A stretch of DNA of 64,000 nt from Loxodes magnus (GCA_946699065.1 CAMPDV010000108.1:372001-436000); one strand, 5' to 3'. Counted from the first letter of the stretch, positions 1 to 13,723 are shown. The notes: generated from the letters alone by a model not told the origin. A program made the numbers and translations.

Positions 1-1495
1 TATGAATGAATTTATTCTATTTTTATTTAAGTAATTCTAAATCCATAATTGTTTATAAGTGAAATACATAGTAAGTCTATATAATAAAAAAGAGCTCTTG
101 CTATAAACTTTAGCTATAGATTTAATTAAAAGAGTTTTTTAAATAAAAAGTATCTTCTCTTTTCTTTATATAACTTATAAAGAAGCAGTCAGCTAAAATA
201 AGTCTAGGTTTAATTAAAATTTTCCTTCAACAAGACTCAGGTGTAAGCTAGTTGGATTTATGAATTTGCTTCGATATTTTACCATTTTAGCAAAAGTGAT
301 TTAGATTTATAATTTTATATTGTTCATTAGTATTTTGTAAAATTAGCTATTTAATTGTATTTTTAAGGTCTGTAAGAATATTAAAATTTTAAATCCATAA
401 AAGCATCTAAAATCCCTCTGCTTCTAAATAATTTTCTCTATTCTATCTCTTTTTATTAATAAAGTAGCTATTATCCCTTATATTTATGAATTTTAATCTT
501 CTTATAATTGCTATAAAAAATTTAGGGTTTACAAAAGCTTTTTAAATTAATATTCCTAATAAGTTAATTTAGACTTTCAGTAAGTATTACTTTTTACTTA
601 CTAAATAAACTACAAGTGTGGGATAATATATGAACTTTTATTACGCATAATGGTTTTATATTCGAAAGCTTTTTACTTTCTTTTAATTATAGTACTTTCT
701 TTAATTGATATGAAGTAGTACAAAATTAGCTATTCTTTTTTCTTATTATAGAGAATCCTTTCTTAATTAAATTGTTACTTATCTCTAAATTTTTGCTTCC
801 ATGATACACTCTAGAAAATAATTTCCTCATATCTATTTCAAAATTTATTACGCCTAAAATGTTTCTATCTTCAACTTAAAATAGTATCTACTTAATTTAC
901 CTCCCAACTTACAAATAGTTCTCTAATATAAGTCATAGAATGTAAATAGGAAATTTGGTTTAAACTGAGTAAGAAATACTGAATATTTTATATTATTTAC
1001 AGATGATCTAAAGGCTTCTAGATCTTTAACTTATTGTTCAAATACTCAATATTCTAAAATCTTTATATCGCATTCCTTTAAAAAAAAATGATCTAGTTAA
1101 TAGAATCTTTTAGTTAGAGATTTAAAAACCAAAAGAAGAAAGCTTTGAATAGTTAAGAATAGACTAGCTTATATAAGTTAAAGTCAATAAGTATGAGTAA
1201 TCAACTTAAAGCACAAACAGTAGGGAATATATTGCGAAAGTAAATTTTTTAGGATTCTATAAGGATTAAAATAAACTATAATGAGATACCCCTAACTAAA
1301 CACTAATTAAGCATAAGTTTAAAACTATTGAAATATGGAGTTAGAAAAATAAAGAAATTCAAATAAGAAGGTAAATTTAATTAATTAAAGAACATTGGAG
1401 TTTAATTAAGTTTAAATTTAATTTAAAGCCTTTAAATTGAGAAAATTTTTATTTAATTATAAATACAAGTAGTGCTGTAGTTAATATGGAATCTA
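1..1495. other. AT-rich spacer, no gene seen
   Basis: Very AT-rich sequence with many stops in every frame under either code reading. No tRNA-like or repeat structure was recognised. The first clear coding composition begins at the ATG at 1496. Confidence 0.4.
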
Positions 1496-2960
1496 ATGGA
1501 ATCTGGGATTTATGAAGAAGAAAAAGAGAAGCAAACAAGAAAATTAAAAGAAGACTTTTATCAGAAGGTTGTAACAGTAGACGATCAACTCTTTCGTTCC
1601 TTTTCCTTCCACAATGTATAAGGCTATGATGAGAAGACCTATTAAATTCGACTAAAAATATGGGACGAAAAACAAGCAAATTCAAAGTTAGATAATATAG
1701 TGCAGCAATGAACTAGAAGCTCTTTATATAAAAGAGAAAGTAAGAATGTGCTAAGATGAAGTGCCCAGACTATATCTTTATCCTACCAGCAAATTTGGAA
1801 ACCAACAAAAGATGTAGATTATCTCCCATAATTTAAAGACAATAAAAAACCCAGACAAAGTAAAAAATAAGAAAAGTAATGTGAGTTCAATTAGATAAAA
1901 GTGATATAATAGCAAAAGAATAGAAATTTAAAGTTAAATAAATCCCATTATTATAAAATATAATCTAGAAGCTAAAAAATAATAAACTATAAATGAACAT
2001 TTTAGACAGTTTTTATTACCCTAATAAGAAACATTAAAAATAGATAGGTGCTTTATTCCAGATTTTCTATCTTCAAAATAAACCCAAAATTACTAATTAA
2101 AAATAATCAAGTATCAGTTCATCTTTATAAGAATGAGATTTCAGATGACAGTTACCAAGAATACTTTCAAGAAGCAGATTAAGTAGAATCGAAACTGTTT
2201 ATCTTATTAACAGTATGAAAAGAAAAATTTTAAGAGCAATTCTACTTAGAAAAGCATAAAAAGACCAATTATAAAGAATGCAAAGCACTTTTGAGTGCTT
2301 AAAATTATAAAATTATACGCATTATAGGAATAGCAATTGATACTTTAAAGAGAGTATCAATTTGGCTGTAAAAATAATTTTTAATCTAAGACTAATTTGA
2401 TTTTTAAATAAATCAAATTGATTCATTAAAATTCTTTTAACAAGTCGAAACTTGGATTTAAATTAATCTACTGAGTTAAATAGCTGAAGGTAATAAAGTT
2501 ATTAATTTAAGTAGAAATTCAGTAATTTCGAGCATCTAAAATATTTTGCTCCTGATTAAGTCATAAAAATTGCAGATTTTAATTTAGTAAGTGAAGTAAA
2601 ATGAAATAAATTTGAGTATAATAACCTAAATATTGAATGACACCTGAGCTATTTAAATTTTTTTAATTGGAAAGTTATACTCAATTTCTTTTGTTTAGAC
2701 GAAGAAATTTCTATAAAAGTTTGGCTAGCAAAACTAAGCAAGATGTTAGCTAAGAATATTGAAAGATAAATAATTTTGCAGCTAATAATAAAAATCAGGC
2801 TTGACAAGATATTAGTTGATATATTTACCTTAGATGCTCAGCATGTCTTCAGCTATAAAAATAATTTAATATTAATATATTTAATGTGTTAAATTTTGGC
2901 TATCTTAAGTAATCTTATTTAGATTCACTTTGATAAATTAGTTATTCTTATATAAAAATT
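1496..2960 (+). pseudogene. degraded protein-kinase-like gene
   Basis: Reading TAA/TAG as Gln and TGA as Trp, the frame from ATG 1496 (MESGIYEEEKEKQTRK...) gives a basic, charged, clearly protein-like sequence across about 1 kb. The first in-frame TGA after good coding is at 1994-1996, but coding composition continues in the same frame beyond it (segment VHLYKNEISDDSYQEYF near 2115-2165). Around 2490-2580 a kinase-like catalytic region appears in pieces: an ILLLIKSQK stretch, then KIADFNLV (DFG-like, with Asn instead of Gly), then WMTPELF (APE-like). These pieces lie in different frames. The catalytic region therefore looks broken and the gene is probably dead, or the sequence carries indels. 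Family not recognised. A shorter 166-aa product ending at 1996 is the alternative reading. Confidence 0.45.
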
Positions 2961-5762
2961 ATACCTATTTTATTTAATTGATATAAGATCTTAAACGAAT
3001 GTAAATCCTTTTTTGAAATTTTTGAAATAAAAATATTTAAAACTTTGGAAGTTTATAATTAAGCAGTTTTATAGGATCTAAAGAAGTGAATAAATGGCAT
3101 TGCATAAATAATTAATAGGCACATTTTTAATGCTTAGAAAATGTTTCTCATATGATATTCATGATATTAAAGATATAAAAGTTTAAAATAATTATTTATA
3201 TCCTATTCTATTATTTACTAACACTTTTAAATTAAGTAACTAGCAAATTAAATATGTAGATATTAATTAAGTTTAATTTAAATTTATTGCTAAGCTGATA
3301 AGATAATTACACTGAGTTCTTTATAATTAATAAAATACTTTTTCCTGCTAGAAAAAATTATAAATAAAAATTTAGATAATTATAACAAAAAAAGATGCAG
3401 CAAGACTTTTATTTTTTAATAGATGATTTAGCTTAATAGCAAACAGTACTTAAGAATGAAAATAAAAGTCTCTTTCATTTGCTTAATATAATTCAAAAGT
3501 ATTTTTAATATAAATAATTTACTTAGGAGATAAAAGATTATTAGGTAGATTTTATTTATTGAATGATTTATTTCAAATTCTTTTTATGATGCTTATTATT
3601 TCTTTTCATAATACTTACCTTATAACTCCTAGTAAATAATTTAGAACTTAAAATATAAAATAATTTATTTTATGTAATGTTCTGGTTTAAGCATATCTAA
3701 ATAGAAATATTTTTATTGCTACTAAATGCCTTAAATTTTAAACTTAGCAAATTAATATTTAGTATTAAAGCAATTTAAAGATTTAAAAGAATACTTACAA
3801 CCTTTTTAATTATCAAAACACTTTTAATATATAGTATTTAAAATTTTTAATAATTTTGATAATTTTGTCTCAGCTCTTTTTTAATGTGCTAAATTATCAT
3901 GTTCTTAATTATAGAATTATCCAAAAACAATTTGGATTCTATTAAAAGCAATTTTATGTATAACTAGACAATAGATAATATGTTTATTTTCAATGAATCT
4001 TCCTAAACTAAAAAGAGAGAAATATAAATAATTAAAAACATAATCTAAACATATCCAGTTCATTTAAATATTATATGATTTATTTATATTTTATCAAGCT
4101 AACACTTTTTTCTTCTTTCATAATTTAGATTTAAAGAAGAAATTGCTTCATCAAGCTTATATTATTAAATATCTTGCTTATTGCATCATTTAAATTTATA
4201 AATGGTGTCTTTTGGTGATTTCTATTTTAAAATTAATTTTCTATAACTAAGTGCCTAAAGATGTTTTTTAGCAAGCTAGTACAGGAAAATACAATTTTTA
4301 TAAATTAGGTCTTTCTTTTTCTTTTAGCAGCGTTGATTTTCGTCTTATGTGAGTATTATTTAACTAAAATTACTAGTACTATTAGGAATTCCTAAATCTT
4401 TCTTTGGTTAGTTTTATTTTTGACATTACATTGAAAAAATAAATATATGGATCACTTTTATCGGAATAAAGCATCCAAAATCTTCTTTCTTTTTCTAATT
4501 TACTTTGATTAGAAATTACAGTTTAATAGCTTAAAAATTATTCAGCTTCATTTTACTTAATTTTTTTGCTAGTATGATTTTTTTTAACTACATTAAAATT
4601 CACTTACTAAAATCATGCTAATGGTTTTTTTTCTTTGTTTCATTAAGTTGAGCATAAATATGGTGACTTTAAATGTTATCTATCCTATTGACACAATTTC
4701 ACTTTATTCAGCTTTTCATTTTATTTACAAACCTTAAAGATAAAAATTGCATTAAAAAGGATAATTAATAACCTCAAACTTACATTAAAAATCCTAATTA
4801 TTTATAATATTAATTATTTTTCCTTTTTACATTCAAAATAAATATAGCTCTACTAAATATCTCTAACTTTCTAGCTTTTATTTTATTACTTAATACTTTT
4901 AGCTATTGTTACTAATATAATTCACTGTAATTTATTTAAAATCTACCACATTTGTTGTTGTTTATATAAAGGATTAACAGATTAATTTCTATCATTAGTA
5001 TATTTATACGTTTGATATTTAAATTTATTAATTTATATAAATTCTTATTTATAGTAGAATGTTTTAGTCAAATCAACTATTTAACCTCTAATTTTTTTTT
5101 AATTTACTTGACAGAAGATTCTAGTTTAATAACTCACAAGATGTAAATGAAAGAATCAAAATAATTTAAGAATATAAATTATCTACTTAATAAGGGGCTT
5201 TTTACTGCAAAATGCTTATATTTAATTTGTGCTTGAAAAGTTCAAATTGTATAGAAATTTAGATTCCTTGATTAGGGATATTTCTTAATCACATTTGTCT
5301 ATCTAAATACTTTTTTATTCCATTATCATTAGTTCATTGGCATTATTTTTAGTTCTTAATATTCTTGCTGAGTCTTTTGATTTATCATAGAGTTTAAGCA
5401 TTAAAAATGTAAATAAAAGAAAACTTTATAACTTCATTGTCTAGGGATATATTGTAAAGTCAAACTGAATGCTAACCTAAATTTCAAGTATCTAATTACT
5501 TTTAAGAGAAATAATTCTAATAATTCACTTTTAAACTAACCATTTAATAGAAAAATTTTCTAGATAATTAATTAAATAAGCCTCGATATTAAATAGCCAA
5601 TTTATAAGACATATTACTCTAAGATAAGCTTTTTATATAGGTAATAATATCTTATTTTCATTTTATTTTATCACCTATAAAATTAGGTAAATACCCCACT
5701 CTCATAAGAATTAACTCTGTTTTAATATATAAATTTAATAAAGGTAATTTACCTATATATAC
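2961..5762. other. AT-rich spacer, nothing recognised
   Basis: About 2.8 kb of AT-rich DNA with short homopolymers and simple AT patterns. I see no sustained coding composition, RNA-like block or mobile-element end. Decayed coding fragments cannot be excluded by eye. Confidence 0.3.
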
Positions 5763-6011
5763 TATGGGTGCAAAACTACTTATAATTAGCACTTGATTGA
5801 AAGCATCCAAAAGGGAGAGATTTGAGATATTAGTTATCCTATCTTTTATGACGGATCATTGAGATTATTACAGCTTATGAAAGTATTTTGGAGTTTAGGT
5901 TAAATAAAAGGAAACTAAGATGACTAAGGTTCATTATAATTTAGATCTAAGTAATAATAAAAGCTTCTCTAGTTTATTCTAAACTATATCCTATTCTTTT
6001 CTACTTGTTGA
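5763..6011 (+). CDS. possible short coding segment
   Basis: With the ciliate code this frame reads protein-like text (for example IESIQKGEIWDISYPIF, then LLQLMKVFWSLG) and ends at TGA 6009-6011. No start was fixed: the segment opens without an ATG in this frame. A second overlapping frame starting at ATG 5764 is also open, so this may be chance or the 3' end of a decayed gene. No family recognised. Confidence 0.22.
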
Positions 6012-7102
6012 ATATGTATTTAAACTTAATCACTTTATAGGTTTTGTAATACCAGTTAAGTGCTTGATTCAAGAACAAACTTTATTGAAAGATCTAAAAA
6101 TAAAGAAAATCAGAAAATTGCAGATCTAATAATAAAAGTTAAAAAGAATGTAGGGATGTAATAAAAATAAATCCATTATACTTTAAAATTAATTAGCTTG
6201 ATAGACTTTATATTATTAAGCTATTTGCTATTATAATTCATAGCAAAAATGATTAATCAACAAATTTATACTTTTTAGAGTTTTAAGGTCTAAATTAGAA
6301 TATTTAAGAAATTTTATTTTTCTAGTCTAAAATATAAACCAGAATAAATATTAAAGGATTAAACTATCAACTCTAATTTTTTAATTATGATACAATCTAA
6401 AAAGTAAAAGACAATGCAATAAAAAAAGAATATTTTCACTAACTATAATTCTATCTAATTAGATAGTTTTAAAAATTGTAAAAATCATCTAAAAAATATA
6501 AAAATATAGAAATAAAAGATATAGAATTGCTAAAATAAGTCTTTAATCTTATTTTTAGAAATTAGTAAAATAAGTAATTTTATAGTTCTTTAGATAAAGC
6601 TATTGAAATGATCTATGTAAATAAAATTTCAGATTATTTCCAACAAATCCCTTATTTGTTTTGAGGTATTTTCTACAAGATTAATGAATAAAAAAATAAA
6701 TAGATTATTATGAGTTTTTATACTGAGTAAAAATAATTGATATGAGGTAAGTTAAATAATGAGAAAATGATAGTAGAATTGATTTGTAGAAATGATTCAA
6801 CCGAATTCCTTATAAAATTGTAAATGTAGATAAAAAATATTTCTAGTTAGTAAGATTCTTTAGTTTATTTTTTTTAATTGTTATATTAGCAAATTTTACT
6901 TAAAGTCTTTAATTATTACAAGACATTACATCATAAATATATTATAATATAAAATAATTTTTTTAATTTCCGTTATCAAGTTGATAAATATCCGACTGAT
7001 AACCATTGTTAAATTCTAATAAAGCCCTTTAAACTTTACTTTTGAAGATATTTTAGAAATATAGTAATTTAGAAATTTAAATTAAGTAAAAAATATTTTT
7101 CT
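6012..7102. other. AT-rich spacer downstream of the TPR kinase
   Basis: AT-rich, no sustained coding composition. It holds the 3' flank of the minus-strand TPR kinase gene that ends at 7103. Confidence 0.35.
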
Positions 7103-9193
7103 TCAAATATATTAAATTATAATTTATTTATTAACTTGTGAAGAATTTATTCTTCCAGTACCTACATTAAGAACACTTAGAATATTTTCCGATGAAAAAA
7201 AACTTGAAGGATCTGAGGAACTTACATGTCTAAATACTGATTCTTACTCTGCTTAAAGTTTTTTAAAGTTATATGATTTCACTATTTCTTGCTGATGCTC
7301 TACTGAATTTAAATTTTAAATCAATTAATCAATTACATTTTTAAACCCTAAAATATCTGGTCTATCACTAGAATCATATTAAAAACACTGTTCTAGTATA
7401 TTTTTTAATTCAGGTTCTAAAAAAATTTCACTTGAAAAAGTGGGAATTTTTTTATCGCAGAAAACGTGTATAAAAACTTATCCCTCATTAAAATTAGGAT
7501 AAGGAAATTATTCATTGAAAATTTCAATAGCTACACAAGCAAGTGATCAAATATCACTCTTTTAACTACATTTGCAATTAAATATTTCAGGAGCCTTTCA
7601 ATAAGTTGAGCCTCTTCTACTCGAAGTAGTAAAAATATTGGCATCAATGGCCGTTCCGAAATCTGCTATACATGGGGAATCATCTTCATCAATTAAAATA
7701 TTATGGGATTTAAGATCTAGATGAATAAAGCCTTGCTTGTGAATTTCTTGAACTCCTTCAGCTATTTAGGATAATAAAATAAGTTTCTTCTAAAATCTTA
7801 AAATTAAGTTATTTTTGCAATCTTGAAACAGTTTTTTAGTCTCGATTAAATCTTATAAACTTCCTTTGGAATAGAATTTAGTTAAGTGACTTAATCAATG
7901 TTCACCTTTTTTAGACGAATCAATAGATATTCCTTACAAGCAGAGAACTCTTTAGCTATTTAAACTTAATAGAGTCTTACATTCATTAAAAAATTAACTT
8001 ATTTACTCTTCTTCTGTGCCGAAAGGGTAAAATATCTTAAGAGCATAGTCTTTATTATTAATTTTAATGTGATGAGCTTACCCTTAGCTTCCTTTACCAA
8101 GATACTTTAGCGTACTTAAAAAAAAATCATTCGGAATCAATTCTCTTCACTTTCACAACCTAAGTCTTGAATTATCATCAAAACTAGCATTGAATTTCTT
8201 GAACATTAGAAATAAGTTAAACATTTAATAAGATTAATCGCATCTAAAATAGAATAAAAGTTAATTCTAAACTAAGTCCGGCTTTAACTCAAATGCCTTC
8301 TTATGATGTTCTAAAGATTTAGATTTTTTTCTTTAAATTTATAAAATGAATCCTTTATATAAATAAGCTTCAGCATTATTTATATTTATTTTTATAGATG
8401 CGTCCAAACAGCCCAATGCCTTGTTGTATTATCTCATCTCCAATAAGCTTAATCCTTTATTTAAGTAAGCTTTATCATTTTGGGAATTAAACTAAATTGA
8501 TAAATCCTAACTTTCAATTGCTTCTTAATAAAAGCCTTATTGAAATAAGCAAAGTCCTTTACTGTAATGTACTTCATGATTTTCAGGTTCTAATTTAATA
8601 GCTTAATCAAAGCACTTTATTGCTTCTTGGTATTTTTCTAACAAAATACAATTATTTCCTTTAATATAATAAGCTTAAAAGAACTGAGAGTTTTTTTAAA
8701 TGGCTAAATTAAAGCATTTTATTGCTTCGTTGTATCTTCCTAAATAGTTTAAACTTATTCCTTTACAGTAATAAGCTTAATCATCTTAAGAATTAATTTC
8801 GATGAGAGAATCATAACACTTTATTGCTTCTTAAAAAAGTCCTTAACTATTTAATTAAATGCCTTTATCATAAAAATCTTATCTTTTTTTAATATTTATT
8901 TTAGATAATAATTGCTAGTCATTTTCTTCTTAGTAATTTACTTATTGATGATTTAAGTTGAATCCTTCATTATGTTTCGTTTCAGCGTTTATAGGACTTC
9001 TTTTATTATCTTAATCTCTTTGCTTGATTTTGTTAATTTTATATTTCTATATTTCTTTTATTTTTATAATTTTGAAGCTTTTTTTCATCACATTATCTTT
9101 TATCTCTTACTATTTTTCTAGCTTTATATTTAAAATTTTATTTTGCTAGTTTTGCTGAAAATTTACGTAATTTAAATGCTTTAAGCTACTCAT
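7103..9193 (-). CDS. TPR-repeat serine/threonine protein kinase
   Basis: A 696-aa product with no intron needed. A basic, Gln-rich N-terminus (about residues 1-105) is followed by at least five TPR-like units (about 105-300; signatures such as NEAIKCF, QEAIKCFDQAIKLEP, AYLNKGLSLLE). A kinase domain follows (about 355-625): Gly loop LGKGSQG, YALKIF with the ATP-binding Lys, HLDLKSHN catalytic loop (Leu where most kinases have Arg, so a non-RD type), DFG as DFGTA, and WKAPE/SDIWSLA. Both of those Trp positions are TGA, which is direct evidence for UGA=Trp. The C-terminal tail ends at TGA 7103-7105. The start ATG at 9193 is the first Met in frame after frame-broken sequence. TPRs usually dock partners, so a scaffolded signalling kinase is inferred. 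The exact subfamily is not identified. No neighbouring gene within 1 kb. Confidence 0.85.
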
Positions 9194-12100
9194 CTTTTCT
9201 AAATTCTTTTAATTTTATCTTCCAGGAGATTTTGAATATCTATTTAATATGCTCAATCTGCCAGTTGAAGGTTAAATTTACTTTTCTCTAACTTCACTTT
9301 CTATCAGATTCAGTTTTCAATGAGATTATTAATCCCTAACTATAAGCTTTAAACTTTTGTTTCTTTAACTTAACAAATAAGTTTCTTATAACTTTTCTTT
9401 AATTCCTTTTAACTTTTTCTAGCTGCTTTACCCTTGATCTTATTTGTTCATTTTATAAAATAACTTTAATAATTGGATTATATTTGCATTATAATGTTCT
9501 AATAGAACTATTTTATTTCAGCTTTTCATACTAGTGAATTAAATGGTTCTATCTTTATTTAATAAATATCAGTGATAACTTTAACATTTTTTCTCTTTAA
9601 TAATTATAAAAGGGAAATTTATCAAAATAACTCATTCTAAAAGTTAGCTAGAATGATGTATATATCGCAATAGCTAAAAATAATTAGAGATATTTAAAAA
9701 TTATATACGCTACTATCGTTAAGTCTTATTATCAGTTTACTGAGCCATTCTAGTTATTTTTTATTTCTATCAGAAGCTTTCTTAATTACACTTCTAAACC
9801 TTTAGTAAAAAGTATTATACTGAACCTTGGAAAATTTAAATCAGATGGCTAATATTTAATAGAACTAAAGCTTAATAAACAATAGTATAATTGAGGCAAA
9901 TATATACATAGAAACGCTTGAAATATTATGAATGCTTCACTCTATTTGAATAATAACAAATAGATAATTTATATCAATATTGGGTGAAAATAAATAAACT
10001 CTTGCTATAAAAATAATAATGAGACAAAATAAAATAAAATTGATCATTATAACTAGCAATGTATAATAACAGACTGATAAACTGAGTAATCTAAAATAAT
10101 TTAATTTCATATTACTTAATACATTCGATTATTTTTAATATTAAGCACTTCTGTAACTAATACTGGCAAGACTTATTACTTTTCTCTTTATTATTTTATA
10201 CTTGTTTCATTTAATAAATTTACAGATTTTTAGGTTTAATGATAGAAAATAGATTAATATAATCCTAAATGCATAAAAAAATATGATTATATTTCATTTT
10301 TCTTTAATACAATGAAAGGCTATGTTTTACTATTTCGATAGTACTATTGTTATAGCGAGTTAATATTGCTTAATTTAATTAAATTTTTGCTAAAAATAAA
10401 TCCATTTTTTTGACTTTATAATCAAATAGATCTAAAATAAGCATTAAGCTATAAAAAGTATTCTCTCTTTCTAAATTAGAAGGACTTTATATTATTATGA
10501 TCTTATATCCTTAATATTTTCATATAAGTAATTTATTTGAGAAATAATCTTCTCTTTTGTCTTATAGCATTATCTTTTTTAAAAAGGAATTGAGTGCTGG
10601 AAATGTAACATTTTATTATTGCTTACTTTATATTTCTTTAAATATAAGACTTAAATCTAGATGGTTAATATTTGAGATGGTATGAATCAATTAATGATAA
10701 TTTCTTAGTTTATTAGAAACTTCTATGCATTTTGATGGCTATTAGCTAATCTTTAAGTAACTTTTTTACGATTTAGTAAAAAATATTATTTCATTGAGTT
10801 AAGCTACCTTGATAACGAAGCAAAGTCATTTATTTATATAAACTTAAAATTATCGAAAATGAGTTTGAATGATATTGTTATAATTTAACTAGAGTAGAAG
10901 CAAAAAGAAGCAATTAAATAATTATATAATCCTATTTAGACCGGATTTTATAATGACTACTAGAAATTTCTAAATCTACCTCTATTGCAACTTTAGTACT
11001 AATATCCATAAATACTGAAGAATTTGAAAATCATAGAAATTTAGCTACTTTAAATTGAAACAGCTTTAAAAACTAAGACTAAGCAAATTATATAATTGGA
11101 ATAAGAATTAAAAACTTGAATAAGAAAAAGGTAATCTAAAAGCGCCTTTTCTATTACGGCATTAAATCAAAAAATCAATTCTTTTAGAAGATTAAAAAAT
11201 AATAAAAAGGATAATTTTGCGTTTTTACACTACTCTTTCCAGAAAACGTTTCAAGTGTAATCAGCAATATTCAATTTTTTTAATTCTCTTACAATAATAA
11301 AAAACTGTTTTAATACTTATTCAAGAATCTATTTAACTATATAAGTATTTAATTAAGACGGGAAATATTTAAGAAGTCAAGAAGAAAGAATTTAGAAATT
11401 CTAGCTCTGTTTATTTACTTTGCTAGTATTAAAGAATTGACATTTGATATTTTTTGAAAATATCCAATTGAGTTATTATACTGATTTAAAGTAAAACGCT
11501 ATATTTAAAAATAATTTAAGTTATTTAGGTTAATTATGCAAATTAAATCTAAGATTTAAGTTAATCTATTCTGTTTAATAGCTAAAGATATTTAATCGAA
11601 CCAAAGAAGGAATATTTCCAAAGAGACACAAATCTTAGAAAATTTTGAAAAATAAGACAAAAAACTCATTTTGATTCAGTTAGCTAATTAAAATAAAGCT
11701 TGAGTATAAGAAGCAAATTAATTATAACTTCAAAGTTATTTAACCACAATTCAAATTGAGAAAGAAAATTTAGTTTATTTTGTGTATCTAAAGTGATTTT
11801 TATAGGTATTTGACTTAACAGAATAGGCAAAATAAAAATATTTAAATCGCTGATAACATTGCAGGGTAAGTAATTTTGCAAATAAATATAATAATCAGAT
11901 TGATGAAATAACTTCACAAGGCTTAAAGATATAGGAGAATAACAATTTTTAAAATATGATTTAATTAATTTTAAATGCTATAAAAAGCTTTTCTCTTTAA
12001 AATAAAAATAATCCTAGAGTTTAAAATAAGTTTCCAGTTTATTGTTTTTCTACATTATCATTATTTTTAATCTCCAGCATTCGATAAATAAAGCCTAAAA

Positions 12101-12546
12101 ATTAAATAAAATACAGTTCATTAAATTCCTTCTAATTGTAAAATTTTAAAATAATATCAAAATTAGTACTTTAATTTCTTAAACGCCTTCAATCTATTTT
12201 ATTTAAAATTATTAAAGTTACACAAGTAAATATATTGATAATATTTTTCTGAACTAAGATCTTATTTTTCTTAAAAGCATAAGAATGAAACTTTTTATCT
12301 ACTTATATATAGAGCAAGTTTATATGAAATTAAAGATTAAAATGTCGATAGTAGCTTTAGACTAAAAGCAAAACTAAGTAAATTTTTACTTTGATTCGTT
12401 TTTAATTGAAATAATATGATATATCAATCTTACTAAAGATCTAAATATTTTTATTTCATGACAAAGATAATTGCTATTGCAAAAACTGATTTAGTATAAA
12501 AAATTTGAGTATGTAAGAATTTATTTATTTATTTTAACTTAAAGAG
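9194..12546. other. AT-rich spacer with possible decayed coding (10850-11930, -)
   Basis: Mostly AT-rich DNA without recognisable genes. On the minus strand between about 11930 and 10850, several stretches look protein-like under the ciliate code (for example NVISDLNIFILPILL and KVAIEVDLEISSSHYKI). They do not join into one convincing frame and match no family I recognise. They could be a decayed gene or chance in low-complexity sequence. Confidence 0.25.
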
Positions 12547-12830
12547 TTTTGGACTGCAACTTCTTGCAGTTTAACGACCCCAACACTCCCTTCATGGAAT
12601 AACGGGGATATCCTGTTGCTTTCGAAAAGCAGCTGCCAGGGAGCTCCATCGCTATGGGCAGCCAGGTTTCAAGCCCCTACCAGGAGTGGATAATCAAAAA
12701 AAAAGGACGTTCCATTGCAAAGGTTGACTTTGACCAGGGACTTTCTCAGCGACAGGAAAGGAACTTGTTCCTAGCCATAAAGCCAGAAAGTATGATTGAG
12801 AAGGTCAATCTCAGCTCCCACCATCTTTTT
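12547..12830 (+). ncRNA. candidate structured RNA, left copy
   Basis: A sharply GC-richer island of about 284 bp inside AT-rich DNA, matched by a diverged inverted copy at 14209-14492. It starts TTTTGGAC and ends at a T5 run after CCACCATC, as a Pol III terminator would look. Three hairpins are supported by compensatory change between the copies: 12554-12569 (CTGCAA/TTGCAG here, CGGAAA/TTTCCG there); 12617-12631 (TGCTTT/AAAGCA here, TGTGC/GCACA there); 12718-12732 (CAAAG/CTTTG here, CAGA/TCTG there). A fourth, AACGGG-GATA-TCCTGTT, is nearly unchanged. A B-box-like GGTTTCAAGCCCC occurs here but is not conserved in the other copy. No known RNA family recognised. An alternative reading is the terminal inverted repeat of a mobile element. 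Confidence 0.55.
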
Positions 12831-13594
12831 AATTATAGTATGTAAGAATTATATTAGTTTAAGTAGATCTTATAAGGTTGGCTAATTAATAGGGAATTTT
12901 ATAATTGATTCTAATGTTTATATAATAGAATTATATCTATATAATTCAGTATTGCTTAAAAGGTTCAAATTCTTAAATGTTTTGAATCATTTAGTATAAG
13001 CTGTTTATTTATATTTATCTTCTTAACATATTTAGAATTTTTTAGCACATATCTTTCTTAAGCAAAGGTAAAGCTAGTTACTTTCTCATAATAGAACTCA
13101 AAAAGATATCCAAAAAGGAGAAAAAAGTTTAGACAGTTAAATTCTGTAAAATAGTGACTGAGAATGAAATTTATTTGTGAATTAATAAAGTTTCCTGAAA
13201 AATAAAGAGAAAGAAGAAGAAAAATTGAATGTAATTGATTTTGAGGGTTAGTATTAATATATATCAGTAAAATCAGTACTAATATATTAAATTATTTCAT
13301 TTTAGTGAAAATTAAGCTTATTTTATAGAAATTAAGATAGGACTAAGCTAGAATTGTTTACAATTATAATAAAAGATTTTTATAAAAAACTCGCTACAAA
13401 TTTTAAAGTCAGGCACTTTTTAAGGATTAAAAAAAAACGATAGTCAAAAGACTCCTTAATAAATCAATTATATCAGTATAAAAATTAGTAAATTTATATC
13501 TGAAAGTTTTATTATGTCTAATCATAATAAAAAGTAAAATAAGTTTATATTTTTAAAGTTAATATTGAAAATTATTATAAATAAATTGGATTTT
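12831..13594. other. AT-rich interior between the inverted RNA-like copies
   Basis: AT-rich, no gene seen. An imperfect palindrome lies near 13245-13290 (TAGTATTAATATATATCAG ... CAGTACTAATATATT). Otherwise nothing recognisable. Confidence 0.3.
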
Positions 13595-13628
13595 AGAGCT
13601 CGTAGCACTCTCGTTGGTGCGCAGCTCT
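13595..13628. repeat. hairpin repeat, copy 1
   Basis: AGAGCTCGTAGCAC then a short loop then GTGCGCAGCTCT: a hairpin with outer AGAGCT/AGCTCT and inner GCAC/GTGC stems. A near-identical copy is at 61666-61699 and a diverged one at 16021-16051. In copies 1 and 2 the hairpin precedes the CCAAAGC...TGATGAAG block by about 100-200 bp. Confidence 0.6.
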
Positions 13629-13723
13629 TTAAATTATTTTTATTTAATGTCGAAAAATAAAATTTAATAAATCTCTCTATCCTTTTTTTCTCTTCCTGCA
13701 GTGTGAGCATGTAAGTTAACCCT
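13629..13723. other. linker between hairpin repeat and RNA-like block
   Basis: AT-rich then pyrimidine-rich linker between the hairpin at 13595 and the block at 13724. No gene seen. Confidence 0.3.

Noticed and set aside
12654-12845. 63-aa standard-code ORF in the GC-rich island
   Set aside because: The sequence diverges in the inverted copy in a way that keeps RNA stems, not reading frame.
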